DNA of 49,344 nt from contig JALEVZ010000087.1 of NCBI GenBank assembly GCA_022788105.1, positions 1-49,344 on the forward strand. The letters are read 5' to 3'. Both the position numbers and the translations under genes were made by a program. The notes under the pieces were generated by a model. It was not told the DNA's origin, made no database searches, and was given only the letters and a program-made list of their open reading frames with translations. The first letter of the stretch is position 1. Each line of letters begins with the position of its first letter. This stretch comes from Prevotella sp. (GTDB taxonomy: Bacteria; Bacteroidota; Bacteroidia; Bacteroidales; Bacteroidaceae). This document shows positions 1 through 9,366 of this stretch, one piece after another.

Positions 1-1
1 A

Positions 2-1522
2 GGCCACGGACTGATAAAGAAAGCCACAAAGAACTGGTATCTGCCGCTCAACAAGTGGCAGGACTGGCTGAAACAGTGGATACTCGAAGACCACAAAGAG
101 TGGCGTCCGAACGTCTACGGACAGTGCAAGTCGTGGCTCGACATGGACCTGCAGCCACGTGCCATGACCCGCGACCTCGACTGGGGCATACCCGTGCCTG
201 TAGAGGGAGCCGAGGGCAAGGTGCTGTACGTGTGGTTTGACGCACCGATAGGCTACATCTCTAACACCAAAGAGCTGTGCGACGCGCAGCCAGAGAAGTG
301 GGGACCGTGGCAGAAGTGGTGGCAGGATCCGTCGTCGCGCCTCGTACACTTCATCGGAAAAGACAACATCGTGTTCCACTGCATAGTGTTCCCCACCATG
401 CTCAAGGCTCACGGCGACTACATACTGCCCGACAACGTGCCGGCCAACGAGTTCCTTAACCTCGAGAACGACAAGATTTCGACATCGCGCAACTGGGCAG
501 TGTGGCTCCACGAATATCTCCTGGACTTCCCTGGCAAGCAGGACGTGCTGCGCTATGTGCTCACCGCCAACGCGCCAGAGACCAAAGACAACAACTTCAC
601 ATGGAAAGACTTCCAGGAGCGTAACAACAACGAGCTGGTGGCAGTGTATGGCAACTTCGTGAACCGCGCACTGCAACTGACGAAGAAATACTTCAATGGC
701 GTAGTGCCAGAGTGTGGCGAGCTGCAAGACATTGACCGCAAAGCCATCGAAGAGTTCAAGGACGTAAAGCAGAAAGTGGAGGCGCTGCTCGACGTGTTCA
801 AGTTCCGCGACGCACAGAAGGAGGCAATGAACCTCGCACGCATCGGCAACAAATACATCACCGACTGCGAGCCGTGGCACGTCGCAAAGACCGACATGGA
901 GCGCGTCAAGACCATACTCTACATCTCTCTGCAGCTCGTTGCCAACCTCGAGATTGCCTTCGAACCGTTCCTGCCGTTCAGCTCGAAGAAGCTGCGCGAG
1001 ATGCTCAACGTCGCAGAGACACAGTGGGACCAGCTCGGCTCTACCGACCTGCTGAAGCCCGGACACCAGCTCGGCACACCGGCGCTGCTGTTTGAGAAGA
1101 TAGAAGACGACGCCATAAACGCTCAGCTCCAGAAGCTCGAAGACACAAAAAAGGCTAACGAGGCGGCTGCCTATGTGGCTGCTCCCATCAAAGAGAATGT
1201 AGACTTCGAGACATTTGAGAAGATGGACATACGCGTGGGACACATCAAAGACTGCCAAAAGGTGAAGAAGTCGAAGAAACTGCTGCAGTTCACCATTGAC
1301 GACGGCTCTGGTCAGGACCGCACCATACTCAGTGGCATAGCCGCCTACTACGAGCCGGAGCAGCTCATCGGCAAAGATGTGCTCTTCGTTGCCAACTTCG
1401 CGCCGCGCAAGATGATGGGCATCGAGAGTCAGGGAATGATTCTTTCTGCCGTCAACTTCGATGGCTCGCTCACCGTAACAGGTGTGCAGGGCGACGTGAA
1501 GCCCGGTTCACAGGTGGGATAA
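2..1522 (+). CDS. metG: methionyl-tRNA synthetase, 3' part
   Basis: This is the C-terminal 506 residues of a class I aminoacyl-tRNA synthetase that charges tRNA-Met in the cytoplasm. The reading frame is open from base 2, so the N-terminus (first part of the Rossmann fold with the HIGH motif) lies outside the window. Visible parts are the catalytic-domain stretch [13 protein letters not shown], the ATP-binding KMSKS loop in the variant form KISTS (bases 473-487), the helical anticodon-binding domain, and a C-terminal EMAPII/Trbp-like tRNA-binding domain (about bases 1200-1519, starting [14 protein letters not shown]). The appended tRNA-binding domain is usual in Bacteroidetes MetRS. About 170 residues are probably missing. 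Identification is secure; the internal ATG at 143 is not the start. Confidence 0.96.
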   Translation, partial: GHGLIKKATKNWYLPLNKWQDWLKQWILEDHKEWRPNVYGQCKSWLDMDLQPRAMTRDLDWGIPVPVEGAEGKVLYVWFDAPIGYISNTKELCDAQPEKWGPWQKWWQDPSSRLVHFIGKDNIVFHCIVFPTMLKAHGDYILPDNVPANEFLNLENDKISTSRNWAVWLHEYLLDFPGKQDVLRYVLTANAPETKDNNFTWKDFQERNNNELVAVYGNFVNRALQLTKKYFNGVVPECGELQDIDRKAIEEFKDVKQKVEALLDVFKFRDAQKEAMNLARIGNKYITDCEPWHVAKTDMERVKTILYISLQLVANLEIAFEPFLPFSSKKLREMLNVAETQWDQLGSTDLLKPGHQLGTPALLFEKIEDDAINAQLQKLEDTKKANEAAAYVAAPIKENVDFETFEKMDIRVGHIKDCQKVKKSKKLLQFTIDDGSGQDRTILSGIAAYYEPEQLIGKDVLFVANFAPRKMMGIESQGMILSAVNFDGSLTVTGVQGDVKPGSQVG

Positions 1523-1545
1523 CGGTCGTAGTGACAACCCGCCGC

Positions 1546-1577
1546 CTGGCTTATCACAACACGAATGAGTAATTTTG
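1546..1577 (+). promoter_or_regulatory. Bacteroidetes-type promoter for the dsbD-like gene
   Basis: A perfect -7 element TAATTTTG (1570-1577) lies 20 bp downstream of CTGG (1546-1549), a 3-of-4 match to the TTTG -33 element. Predicted transcription would start near 1583, about 40 nt before the ATG at 1621. Confidence 0.5.
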
Positions 1578-1620
1578 CTGACGTTATATCGTTAAGCAAA
1601 CATACCTTTTTTTATTCAAC

Positions 1621-3879
1621 ATGAACAAATCAATGTCCATATCGAGAGGCAAAGGCATGGCAGCCATGTGCACAAACGTCATGTCAGGCTTCTTGCAAAC
1701 AGCCTCGGCGACAGCCACAAAGTATGCGCTCACCACACTGCTGCTGCTCATAGCGGTGCTCTGCCACGCACAGATGGAAGACCCGGTGAAGTTTACTGCG
1801 CAGCTCAAGACAGGCACTACCGCCGACGCCGAGATAGTGTTCACAGCCAAGATAGAGCCAGGATGGCACGTCTACTCCACCGAGCTGGGTGGCGGCGGAC
1901 CCATTGAGGCGACGTTTGAAGCTAAGCGTCACGACGGTATAGAGCTTGTCGGCAAACTCATGCCGCGCGGCAAGGAGCTGTCAAAGTTTGACGACATGTT
2001 CGGCATGAAGGTGCGCTACTTCGAGCACACCGCCACATTTGTGCAGAAGATACGGTTTACCAAACCGCAATATGTGCTCAACTGCATGCTCACATACGGC
2101 GCATGCAGCGATAAAACATGTATGCCGCCATCGGATGTGAGCCTCAGCAAGCAAGGCAAGGCGCCCGCTCATGTGGCTGACGGCGCTGCGGCGGCAAAGG
2201 CAACCGACGCTAAAGCCGCTGGCACAAAGGCTGCCGACGCTGGCGCGAAGACCGCAGGCGCTACAGAAAAGGGCGCTATGACAGGCGCCGAAGCACGCAA
2301 CGCCGCCATAAACGAGGGTGGCGCTGACGGCGGTGTGGCAGCACGCCCCGAGCCAGGCATGGCTATCGACGACGCGTTTGGCGCTACTGCCACCACCTAC
2401 GCTGCCACCACAGCTGCTCCCGACGCATCGGCAAGCCTCACAGAGGCAGACCGCGCGAAGCTGTGGCAGCCCGTCATCAAAGAGCTACAAGGCTTTGAGG
2501 AGAAGACGAACAACTCGCTCATATACATCTTCTTTGCCGGACTGCTCGGCGGATTCCTCGCGCTGTTCACGCCATGTGTGTGGCCCATCATACCCATGAC
2601 CGTGAGTTTCTTCCTCAAACGCAACAAAGACCGCCGCAAGGCAGTGCGCGAAGCTATGGCCTACGGTGCCAGCATTGTAGCTATATATGTCACGCTCGGA
2701 CTGGCAGTGACGCTGCTGTTCGGCGCGAGCACACTCAACGCGCTGAGCACCAACGCTGTGTTCAACCTTCTGTTCTTCGCCATGCTCGTGGTGTTTGCTG
2801 CCTCGTTCTTCGGCGCTTTTGAGATACAGCTGCCCTCGTCGTGGAGCAACAAGATGAACACTGCCAGCTCGTCGACGAGCGGAATGTTAAGCATCTTCTT
2901 CATGGCGTTCACACTTACGCTCGTCTCCTTCTCATGCACAGGACCCATCATCGGTTTCCTGCTCGTGGCGGTGAGCACACAGGGCGAGATCGTGGCACCC
3001 GCTGTAGGCATGTTCGGCTTTGCATTGGCACTGGCGATACCGTTCACTCTGTTTGCATTGTTCCCCTCACTGCTGAAGTCGGCGCCCAAGTCGGGCGGCT
3101 GGATGAACGTGCTGAAGGTGACGCTGGGATTTATCGAGCTGGCATTTGCACTGAAATTTCTCTCCGTGGCAGACCTCGCCTACGGATGGCACATACTCGA
3201 TCGCGAGACATTCCTCGCACTGTGGATAGTGCTGTTCACGCTGTTGGGCTTCTATCTGCTTGGCATGTTCCACTTCTCCCACGACGATGAGGGACGTCGC
3301 ACCAACGTGCCGCAGTTCTTCCTCGCCCTCTGCTCGCTGGCGTTCGCCGTGTATATGGTGCCCGGCCTGTGGGGTGCGCCACTAAAAGCCATAAGCGCCT
3401 TCTCGCCACCTGTCACCACACAGGATTTCAACCTGTACAAAAACACGGTGCATGCGCGCTTCACCTCATACGAGGCAGGCATGGCTGCCGCACGCCTCGA
3501 GGGCAAACCGGCACTCATCGACTTCACAGGCTTCGGCTGTGTGAACTGTCGCAAGATGGAGGCTGCGGTGTGGACCGACGCCACCGTGGCAGACCTGCTG
3601 AACAATAAGTACGTGCTTATCTCGCTCTACGTGGACGACAAGACACCGCTGTCGGAGCCTATGACCGTGGAAGAGAATGGTCAGCAGCGCACGTTGCGCA
3701 CCGTGGGCGACAAGTGGAGCTACCTACAGCGACACAAGTTCGGTGCTAACACGCAGCCCTTCTATGTGGTTGTCGACGCCGACGGCAAGCCGCTCAGCCC
3801 CTCACGCTCCTACGACGAGGATGTGAGCGAATATGTCGATTTCCTCAACAGCGCACTGACAAAAGCCACAACAAAATAG
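1621..3879 (+). CDS. DsbD-type thiol:disulfide interchange protein
   Basis: Predicted inner-membrane protein that passes electrons from cytoplasmic thioredoxin to periplasmic disulfide-carrying proteins. Order of parts in 752 aa: a signal peptide (cleavage likely after LLIAVLCHA, leaving N-terminal Gln); a DsbD-alpha-like periplasmic domain with Cys155, Cys162 and Cys167; an Ala/Lys/Thr-rich low-complexity linker (about 185-285); a multi-pass membrane domain (about 295-600) with the two family cysteines in FTPCVWP (Cys319) and SFSCTGP (Cys439); and a C-terminal thioredoxin fold with CVNC (640-643). The long Ala-rich linker is unusual and probably a flexible tether. The start at 1621 gives a long n-region; ATGs at 1657, 1666 or 1681 would also leave a usable signal peptide. 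It stands alone behind its own promoter. Family assignment is firm; its redox partners are not known from the sequence. Confidence 0.92.
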   Translation: MNKSMSISRGKGMAAMCTNVMSGFLQTASATATKYALTTLLLLIAVLCHAQMEDPVKFTAQLKTGTTADAEIVFTAKIEPGWHVYSTELGGGGPIEATFEAKRHDGIELVGKLMPRGKELSKFDDMFGMKVRYFEHTATFVQKIRFTKPQYVLNCMLTYGACSDKTCMPPSDVSLSKQGKAPAHVADGAAAAKATDAKAAGTKAADAGAKTAGATEKGAMTGAEARNAAINEGGADGGVAARPEPGMAIDDAFGATATTYAATTAAPDASASLTEADRAKLWQPVIKELQGFEEKTNNSLIYIFFAGLLGGFLALFTPCVWPIIPMTVSFFLKRNKDRRKAVREAMAYGASIVAIYVTLGLAVTLLFGASTLNALSTNAVFNLLFFAMLVVFAASFFGAFEIQLPSSWSNKMNTASSSTSGMLSIFFMAFTLTLVSFSCTGPIIGFLLVAVSTQGEIVAPAVGMFGFALALAIPFTLFALFPSLLKSAPKSGGWMNVLKVTLGFIELAFALKFLSVADLAYGWHILDRETFLALWIVLFTLLGFYLLGMFHFSHDDEGRRTNVPQFFLALCSLAFAVYMVPGLWGAPLKAISAFSPPVTTQDFNLYKNTVHARFTSYEAGMAAARLEGKPALIDFTGFGCVNCRKMEAAVWTDATVADLLNNKYVLISLYVDDKTPLSEPMTVEENGQQRTLRTVGDKWSYLQRHKFGANTQPFYVVVDADGKPLSPSRSYDEDVSEYVDFLNSALTKATTK

Positions 3880-3895
3880 CTTAGAAGACAACCAC

Positions 3896-3959
3896 TTATC
3901 CGTCTGCCTGACACACGTACAGCATCACGCGCTGACGCAGCGTTAGGCAGACGCTGATA
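3896..3959 (+). terminator. hairpin after the dsbD-like gene
   Basis: Inverted repeat: GTCTGCCT (3902-3909) pairs with AGGCAGAC (3944-3951), extended by TTATC and GATAA on the outside. The loop holds a second small stem (CGCTG/CAGCG). There is no T-run after it, so it may be a processing or stability hairpin rather than a classic intrinsic terminator. Confidence 0.4.
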
Positions 3960-4012
3960 AAGCTTAACGAATATTAAAAAAGCAACACTACCGGCATTTA
4001 AAAACCAAAATA

Positions 4013-4044
4013 TTTGGAAAAAGAAACTATCTTTTCTAACTTTG
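4013..4044 (+). promoter_or_regulatory. strong Bacteroidetes promoter for tatAC
   Basis: TTTG (4013-4016), a 20-bp spacer, then TAACTTTG (4037-4044): full match to the Bacteroidetes primary-sigma consensus. Transcription should start near 4050, giving an unusually long leader of about 240 nt before tatA. Confidence 0.75.
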
Positions 4045-4292
4045 TCGAGGAATAGTGCGCTCTTGCATTACCTTGTAGCATAACGCGAAGCGGCGCCACA
4101 CCACACCAAAACGGCAAGCTATGAATCACACAGCATGGCACGCCACAATTCAAAAACTACGCCACGACGTATTTCTTTTCAAGAAAAAAGGAACAAAGAA
4201 AAACGGTTATCACGAACAACACACACGGTGTTTGAAAACGGGACTAACATGGCAAACCGAATAGAATATTAAAATTAAACAATTTAAAATAA

Positions 4293-4532
4293 ATGACAAC
4301 AACATTATTATTAATAGGAGGTCTGGGTACACAAGAACTTGTTATCATTCTCATCGTAGTATTGCTTCTCTTCGGAGGCAAGAAGATTCCTGAGCTTATG
4401 CGTGGACTCGGCAAGGGCGTGAAGAACTTCAAGGAAGGCATCAACGGCATTGAGGAAGACATAAATCATGAGCCTCAGAAGAAGACACAGACCGACAACT
4501 ACACTAAAGACAACAACGTAGCAGAAAACTAA
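4293..4532 (+). CDS. tatA: twin-arginine translocase subunit TatA
   Basis: Pore-forming subunit of the Tat system, which moves folded proteins across the inner membrane. The 79-aa protein has the family layout: a short N-terminus, one membrane segment (about residues 11-28, [11 protein letters not shown]), the hinge FGGKKIPEL, an amphipathic helix ([15 protein letters not shown]) and a polar, Asn/Lys-rich tail. tatC follows after an 18-nt gap, so the two should be one transcript from the promoter at 4013. No tatB is visible, as in other Bacteroidetes, where a single TatA-type protein is thought to do both jobs. Confidence 0.95.
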   Translation: MTTTLLLIGGLGTQELVIILIVVLLLFGGKKIPELMRGLGKGVKNFKEGINGIEEDINHEPQKKTQTDNYTKDNNVAEN

Positions 4533-4550
4533 TAGCACAACAGCATCGGC

Positions 4551-5435
4551 ATGACACAACAGACAGAGCAAGAAGAAGTAGATATGTCGTTTTGGGACCA
4601 CCTTGAAGCGTTCAGATGGATGCTCATAAGAGTGGTTTGCGCCATGGCGGTGTTCGTGATAGGAGGCTTCGCTTTCATACCCTGGATATTCGACCATGTG
4701 GTGATGGCGCCCATCGACAACGACTTTTTCCTATACCGTTGGATGGCGAAAGGAGCCGCAATGGTGTCTATGGTGCCCGACGACCTAATGCGGCCGTTCC
4801 ATGTCGACATCATAAACATACGTCTGTCGTCGCAGTTTTTCCTGCACATGACACTGTCGTTCTGGTTAGCACTGCTCATCACCTTCCCCTACCTCGTGTT
4901 CGAGATATGGAAGTTTGTGTGTCCAGCACTCTACGACAACGAGCGCAAAGGCATAAAGTTCACCTTCATATTCGGCACGGTGATGTTTTTCCTCGGCTGC
5001 ACAGTGGGCTACTCTGTGGTGTTTCCACTCACGCTGCGCTTCCTGTACAACTACCAGCTCAGCCCGGAGATAACCAATCAGCTGTCCCTCGACTCGTACA
5101 TGAGCAACTTCTTGATGCTCGTGTTTCTTATGGGCGTAGTCTTTGAGCTGCCGTTGCTGTGCATGCTTATGTCGAAGTTAGGATTTCTCAACAGGAAGTT
5201 CTTCTCCACATATCGCCGCCACGCCGTTGTGGCACTGCTCGTATTGGCATCATTCATCACCCCGTCGTCAGACCCGTTCACACTCATGGCGGTGTTCATA
5301 CCCATCTACATATTGTGGGAGTTGAGCGCCTTCCTCGTGAAACCAGCGCCTAAAGACGACGATGAAGAGGACGAAGACGACTACAGTTCCATCACCGACG
5401 ACGGCGACTACAGACCAGCAGGCGGTGAGAACTAA
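4551..5435 (+). CDS. tatC: twin-arginine translocase subunit TatC
   Basis: Core Tat receptor that binds the twin-arginine signal. The 294-aa protein begins with the conserved cytoplasmic motif FWDHLEAFRWMLIR and has about six hydrophobic segments between residues 20 and 265. Family-typical stretches are FPYLVFEIWKFVCPALY and FELPLLCMLMSKLG. The C-terminus is a very acidic tail (KDDDEEDEDDY) longer than in E. coli TatC. Directly downstream lies a gene cluster that includes at least one Tat substrate (the oxidoreductase at 6843), which suggests that exporter and cargo are kept together. Confidence 0.96.
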   Translation: MTQQTEQEEVDMSFWDHLEAFRWMLIRVVCAMAVFVIGGFAFIPWIFDHVVMAPIDNDFFLYRWMAKGAAMVSMVPDDLMRPFHVDIINIRLSSQFFLHMTLSFWLALLITFPYLVFEIWKFVCPALYDNERKGIKFTFIFGTVMFFLGCTVGYSVVFPLTLRFLYNYQLSPEITNQLSLDSYMSNFLMLVFLMGVVFELPLLCMLMSKLGFLNRKFFSTYRRHAVVALLVLASFITPSSDPFTLMAVFIPIYILWELSAFLVKPAPKDDDEEDEDDYSSITDDGDYRPAGGEN

Positions 5436-5527
5436 GCCCAACGACACCCCACCCGCGCCGCTGGCGCAACAACAACACCCACCACACACTCGTGAGCCAA
5501 GACTGAAACAACATTTATCTAAGCGAC

Positions 5528-6607
5528 ATGGACCAAAACAAAATAAAAGTCGGAATCATCGGATTCGGCAGAATGGGCAACAAATATCTCAAGAAGTTCC
5601 GCGCAAACGGACGCTATGAGGTGACCTATATCTGCGATGTGAACGAAGAAGCACGCAACTATGCACGGCAAGAGTCGCCCGAATCGACGATTGTAGACAA
5701 CGAAAACACTGTGTTCAACGACCCCGATGTGCAGGTCGTGGCACTCTGCACACTCGCCAATCTGCGCAAAGAGCAGATAGAAAAGGCAGTGAAGTGTGGC
5801 AAACACATCATCTCTGAAAAGCCCATCGCCGACACTGTGGAGCGCGAATGGGAAGTGGTGCGCACGACAGAAAACTCCAATGTGCTCGCCACCGTCAACC
5901 TTTATCTTCGCGATTCGTGGTACCACAACGCCATGAAACAGTTTATCGAAGAGGGCGAACTGGGCGAACTGGCCATCATACGCGTCTGCCACATGACACC
6001 AGGACTGGCTCCTGGCGAAGGCCATGAGTACGAAGGGCCGTGCTTTCACGACTGCGGCATGCACTATGTAGACATCGCACGCTGGTATGCAGAGTCAGAA
6101 TATGCCACCTGGGACGCACAGGGACTGCGCATGTGGGACTACAAAGACCCGTGGTGGGTGCAGTGTCACGGCACGTTCCAGAACGGAATAGTCTTTGACA
6201 TAACCCAGGGCTTCGTCTACGGACAGCTCTCTAAAGACCAGACCCACAACTCATATATCGACCTTATAGGCACTAAGGGCATCGTACGCATGCACCACGA
6301 CTTCAAGACCGCTGTCGTTGAGCTGCACGGAGTGACACGCACCGAGCGCATAGAGAAGCCCTTCGGCGGCAAGAACATAGACGTGCTCGTCGACCGTTTC
6401 GCCGACAGCATAGAGCAGGGACGTCTCAACAAACACCTCCCCACGATGCGCGATTCTGCCATTGCGTCGGAGTACGCAGAGCGATTCCTCGACGACAGTC
6501 GCCGCAACCGCCTGCCTTCTATCGGCGACGAGCAGACACTCATCGCCATTCGCGAGCGCCGCCGCAACATGACCGACGGCTACGGACTGCTCCATGTGCG
6601 CAAATAA
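5528..6607 (+). CDS. Gfo/Idh/MocA-family oxidoreductase, cytoplasmic
   Basis: NAD(P)-dependent sugar oxidoreductase family. The 359-aa protein starts with a Rossmann nucleotide-binding motif (VGIIGFGRMGNKY, residues 8-20), carries the family EKP motif with its Lys near residue 98, and has a C-terminal alpha/beta domain with HDCGMHYVDIARW (probable substrate-binding His/Asp). It has no signal peptide, unlike its neighbour at 6843, so it should act in the cytoplasm. Position between tatC and the exported oxidoreductase, DUF1080 and isomerase genes suggests it handles a product of the periplasmic step, for instance reducing a 3-keto sugar. That role is inference; the exact substrate is unknown. 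Confidence 0.85.
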   Translation: MDQNKIKVGIIGFGRMGNKYLKKFRANGRYEVTYICDVNEEARNYARQESPESTIVDNENTVFNDPDVQVVALCTLANLRKEQIEKAVKCGKHIISEKPIADTVEREWEVVRTTENSNVLATVNLYLRDSWYHNAMKQFIEEGELGELAIIRVCHMTPGLAPGEGHEYEGPCFHDCGMHYVDIARWYAESEYATWDAQGLRMWDYKDPWWVQCHGTFQNGIVFDITQGFVYGQLSKDQTHNSYIDLIGTKGIVRMHHDFKTAVVELHGVTRTERIEKPFGGKNIDVLVDRFADSIEQGRLNKHLPTMRDSAIASEYAERFLDDSRRNRLPSIGDEQTLIAIRERRRNMTDGYGLLHVRK

Positions 6608-6663
6608 CGTGACAGAAAGAGCCACAAATAAAGGCACAGCAAGCCACAAATAAAGGCACAGGC
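6599..6663 (+). repeat. 22-bp tandem repeat seeded by the gene 3' end
   Basis: Two 22-bp units (6620-6641 and 6642-6663) with the shared core CACAAATAAAGGCACAG follow the gene. The end of the gene itself, CGCAAATAACGTGACAG (6599-6615, containing the TAA stop), matches that core at 13 of 17 positions and sits 24 bp upstream. The repeat therefore looks like a copy of the gene's own 3' end. The rest of the gap to 6842 shows nothing else that I recognise. Confidence 0.65.
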
Positions 6664-6842
6664 AAGCGCCGCCCGCCTAAACATCGGGTAAAAAGAAGAA
6701 ACCAAATAGTAACTTAACACATATTTATTAACACGCTTTACAACCTGCACGGGCTACACCACACAGTCAGACTTCCACGCGAAGCACCATCGACCGAGGC
6801 GCCAGCCTACCGCACAAGTAAAACATTAAAAACCAAACAGGC

Positions 6843-8324
6843 ATGTCAAACATTTCAAGAAGAGACTTCCTCAAGTCAGGAGCAGCCGCCATTGCCGGCT
6901 TCACCATCGCTCCAAGTTCTGTTCTGGGCAAAAGCTTCGGACACATTTCCCCATCTGACAAGCTCAACATCGCTGCCGTAGGTATCGGCGGTATGGGTCA
7001 CGCCAACATCAATGCAGTAAAGGGCACGGAAAACATCGTGGCACTTTGCGACGTAAACTGGGACTACGCTAAGGGCGTGTTCGACGAATTCCCGAAAGCA
7101 GCACGCTTCTGGGACTTCCGCAAGATGTTCGATGACGCTAAGCTAATGAAGAGTATTGACGCTGTAATAGTAGCCACCGCCGACCACACTCACGCTATTA
7201 TCTCTGCCGAGGCAATGCTCCACGGCAAGCATCTGTACTGCCAGAAGCCGTTGACACACTCTGTTTACGAGTCACGACTGCTCACCAAGATTGCCGCCAG
7301 CACCGGCGTAGCCACACAGATGGGTAACCAGGGTTCGTCATGGGAAGGCACCCAGACCGTGTGTGACTGGATTTGGAACGGCGAAATAGGTGAAGTGCGC
7401 CGCGTAGACTGCGCCACCGACCGTCCCATCTGGCCCCAGGGCCTCAACGTTCCGGAGAAGGTGGACGAGATACCGTCAACACTTAACTGGGACCTGTTTA
7501 CCGGTCCTGCAAAGCTCAACCCCTACAGCCATCTCTACCAGCCGTGGAACTGGCGTGGATGGTGGGACTACGGCACCGGCGCCCTCGGCGATATGGCATG
7601 CCACATCATGCACCAGCCCTTCAAAGCCCTCAAGCTCGGCTACCCCACAAAGGTAGAAGGCTCGTCTACACTGCTGCTCAACGCTTGCGCTCCGCAGGCA
7701 CAGCACGTCAAGATGACATTCCCCGCACGCGACAACATGGCTAAGGTTGCCATGCCAGAGGTAGAAGTTCACTGGTACGACGGCGGCTTGATGCCCGACC
7801 GTCCAGAAGGATTCCCGCAAGGCAAGCAGCTCATGCAGAGCGGCGGTGGCCTCACAATATTCCACGGAACGAAAGACACGCTCATCTGCGGATGCTACGG
7901 TGAGAACCCGTGGTTGCTCTCGGGTCGCAAGCCCAACGCTCCGAAGGTGGCACGCCGCGTAAACGTTTCGCACGAGATGGACTGGGTACGCGCCTGCAAG
8001 GAGAACCCGAAGAACCGCGTAAAGACCAACTCCGACTTCTCCGAGGCTGGTCCGTTCAACGAGATGGTGGTAATGGGCGTGCTCGCAGTACGTCTCCAGG
8101 CCCTGAACAAGGTGCTGGAATGGGACGGCGAGAACATGCGTTTCACCAACATCGGCGAGCACGAGACCGTGAAGACCTGCATCAAGGACGGCTTCACAAT
8201 ACACAACGGTCACCCATCGTTCAACAAGACATGGACCGAGCCGCAGAACGCCATCCAGCTGTCGCAGGAGCTTATCAAGCACACCTACCGCGAGGGATGG
8301 AAGCTGCCTGACATGCCGAAATAA
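6843..8324 (+). CDS. Gfo/Idh/MocA-family oxidoreductase with Tat signal
   Basis: Exported sugar oxidoreductase of 493 aa. The N-terminus SNISRRDFLKSGAAAIAG is a textbook twin-arginine signal (Arg6-Arg7, then FLK and a mildly hydrophobic stretch), implying that it folds with its NAD(P) cofactor in the cytoplasm and is exported by the Tat system encoded at 4293-5435. Next come the Rossmann motif AAVGIGGMGHANI and the YCQKPLTHS motif (equivalent of EKP). The C-terminal domain is long and Trp-rich. In Bacteroides thetaiotaomicron a comparable group of genes (BT2156-BT2160, from memory) was linked to glucosinolate activation and to an oxidation-first route of glycoside cleavage. By analogy this enzyme would oxidise the glycoside to a 3-keto form in the periplasm. 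Confidence 0.9.
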   Translation: MSNISRRDFLKSGAAAIAGFTIAPSSVLGKSFGHISPSDKLNIAAVGIGGMGHANINAVKGTENIVALCDVNWDYAKGVFDEFPKAARFWDFRKMFDDAKLMKSIDAVIVATADHTHAIISAEAMLHGKHLYCQKPLTHSVYESRLLTKIAASTGVATQMGNQGSSWEGTQTVCDWIWNGEIGEVRRVDCATDRPIWPQGLNVPEKVDEIPSTLNWDLFTGPAKLNPYSHLYQPWNWRGWWDYGTGALGDMACHIMHQPFKALKLGYPTKVEGSSTLLLNACAPQAQHVKMTFPARDNMAKVAMPEVEVHWYDGGLMPDRPEGFPQGKQLMQSGGGLTIFHGTKDTLICGCYGENPWLLSGRKPNAPKVARRVNVSHEMDWVRACKENPKNRVKTNSDFSEAGPFNEMVVMGVLAVRLQALNKVLEWDGENMRFTNIGEHETVKTCIKDGFTIHNGHPSFNKTWTEPQNAIQLSQELIKHTYREGWKLPDMPK

Positions 8325-8343
8325 CACACTAACAGCCACGAAT

Positions 8344-8401
8344 AGACAAGCTCGCAAGACGGTTGGCACTACATTTATGCCCCGCTCTTGCCGGCTTGTC
8401 T
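8344..8401 (+). other. intergenic hairpin
   Basis: AGACAAGC (8344-8351) pairs with GCTTGTCT (8394-8401), with a further CAAGA/TCTTG inner stem. There is no T-run, and the following genes belong to the same pathway, so it may tune mRNA stability inside an operon rather than end transcription. Confidence 0.4.
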
Positions 8402-8479
8402 GCCCGTAGCACTTCTTAAAGACACGGCGCGACGCCCTGTCTCACACATCATCACATAAAATCCTCAACATTAAGACAC

Positions 8480-9286
8480 ATGAAAAAGTTAATATACACC
8501 CTTACACTGCTTGCTTGCACAGCTGGCATCATGCCCGCAAGCGCACAGAAGAAGGTGGCACTGAAAGTCTCTACCGAGACATTAGGCGCTGAGAACAAGA
8601 CCATCAGCGTAAAGAAAGACAACAAAGGCTACATCACAATATTCGACGGCAAGAGCCTCAACGGATGGCGCGGCTACGGCAAAAACCACGTGCCGGCACG
8701 CTGGACCGTTGAAGACGGCGCCCTGAAGTTCAGCAAAGGCGAGGGCGAAGGCGGCGACATCATCTTCGCACACAAGTTCAAAAACTTCATACTCGAGATG
8801 GAGTGGAAGGTGTCTAAGGGCGCAAACTCAGGCATATTCTACCTCGCACAGGAGGTGAAGAACGCCCAGGGCAACATGGAACCCATCTACATCTCTGCCC
8901 CTGAGTGCCAGGTGCTCGACAACGAAAACCACCCCGACGCCAAGCTCGGCGTCGACGGCAACCGCAAGTCCACCTCACTCTACGACATGATTCCTGCTAA
9001 ACCGCAGAACGCCAAGCCCTTCGGCGAGTGGAACAGCGTAAAGATTGTGTGCCAAAACGGCCATGTAGAGCACTGGCAGAACGGTGTGAAGGTGCTGCAA
9101 TACGAGCTGTGGACACCCGAGTGGACCAACATGTTGCAAAACAGCAAGTTCTCGGAGAAGAAGTGGCCCGTTGCCTTCGACCTGCTCAACAACTGCGGTG
9201 GCGAGCGCCACGAGGGCTACATCGGCATGCAAGACCACGGCGACACCGTGTGGTTTAAGAACATACGCGTGAAAGAGCTGAAATAG
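8480..9286 (+). CDS. DUF1080 family protein (3-keto-disaccharide hydrolase type), secreted
   Basis: 268-aa secreted protein with a cleavable signal peptide (likely cut after MPASA, leaving Gln). The rest is one concanavalin-like beta-sandwich DUF1080 domain, recognisable from FDGKSLNGWRGYG, GGDIIFAHKFKNFILEMEW, GANSGIFYLAQE and CQVLDNENHPDA. Members of this family have been reported to hydrolyse 3-keto-glycosides. It is the first of two adjacent paralogues; the second (9367) is a lipoprotein. With the Tat-exported oxidoreductase just upstream, the simplest reading is a two-step periplasmic pathway: oxidise the sugar, then cleave the weakened glycosidic bond. The substrate cannot be read from the sequence. 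Confidence 0.88.
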   Translation: MKKLIYTLTLLACTAGIMPASAQKKVALKVSTETLGAENKTISVKKDNKGYITIFDGKSLNGWRGYGKNHVPARWTVEDGALKFSKGEGEGGDIIFAHKFKNFILEMEWKVSKGANSGIFYLAQEVKNAQGNMEPIYISAPECQVLDNENHPDAKLGVDGNRKSTSLYDMIPAKPQNAKPFGEWNSVKIVCQNGHVEHWQNGVKVLQYELWTPEWTNMLQNSKFSEKKWPVAFDLLNNCGGERHEGYIGMQDHGDTVWFKNIRVKELK

Positions 9287-9366
9287 TCTGACACCACCCC
9301 ATCACCCCCTTCCCTCCGGAAGACACATCCAAACAAACATCAACACAACCCCCAAACCGACAAACA

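Larger units (their letters stand above)
3880..4292. other. 413-bp intergenic region: hairpin, promoter and long tat leader
   Basis: No recognised gene. It contains a GC-rich hairpin (3896-3959), a strong promoter (4013-4044) and an AT-rich leader of roughly 240 nt before tatA. A 47-codon ORF (4121-4264, beginning MNHTAWHATIQKL) lies inside the leader. It is basic and AT-rich and has no family I recognise, so it is left as an observation rather than a gene. Confidence 0.6.
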
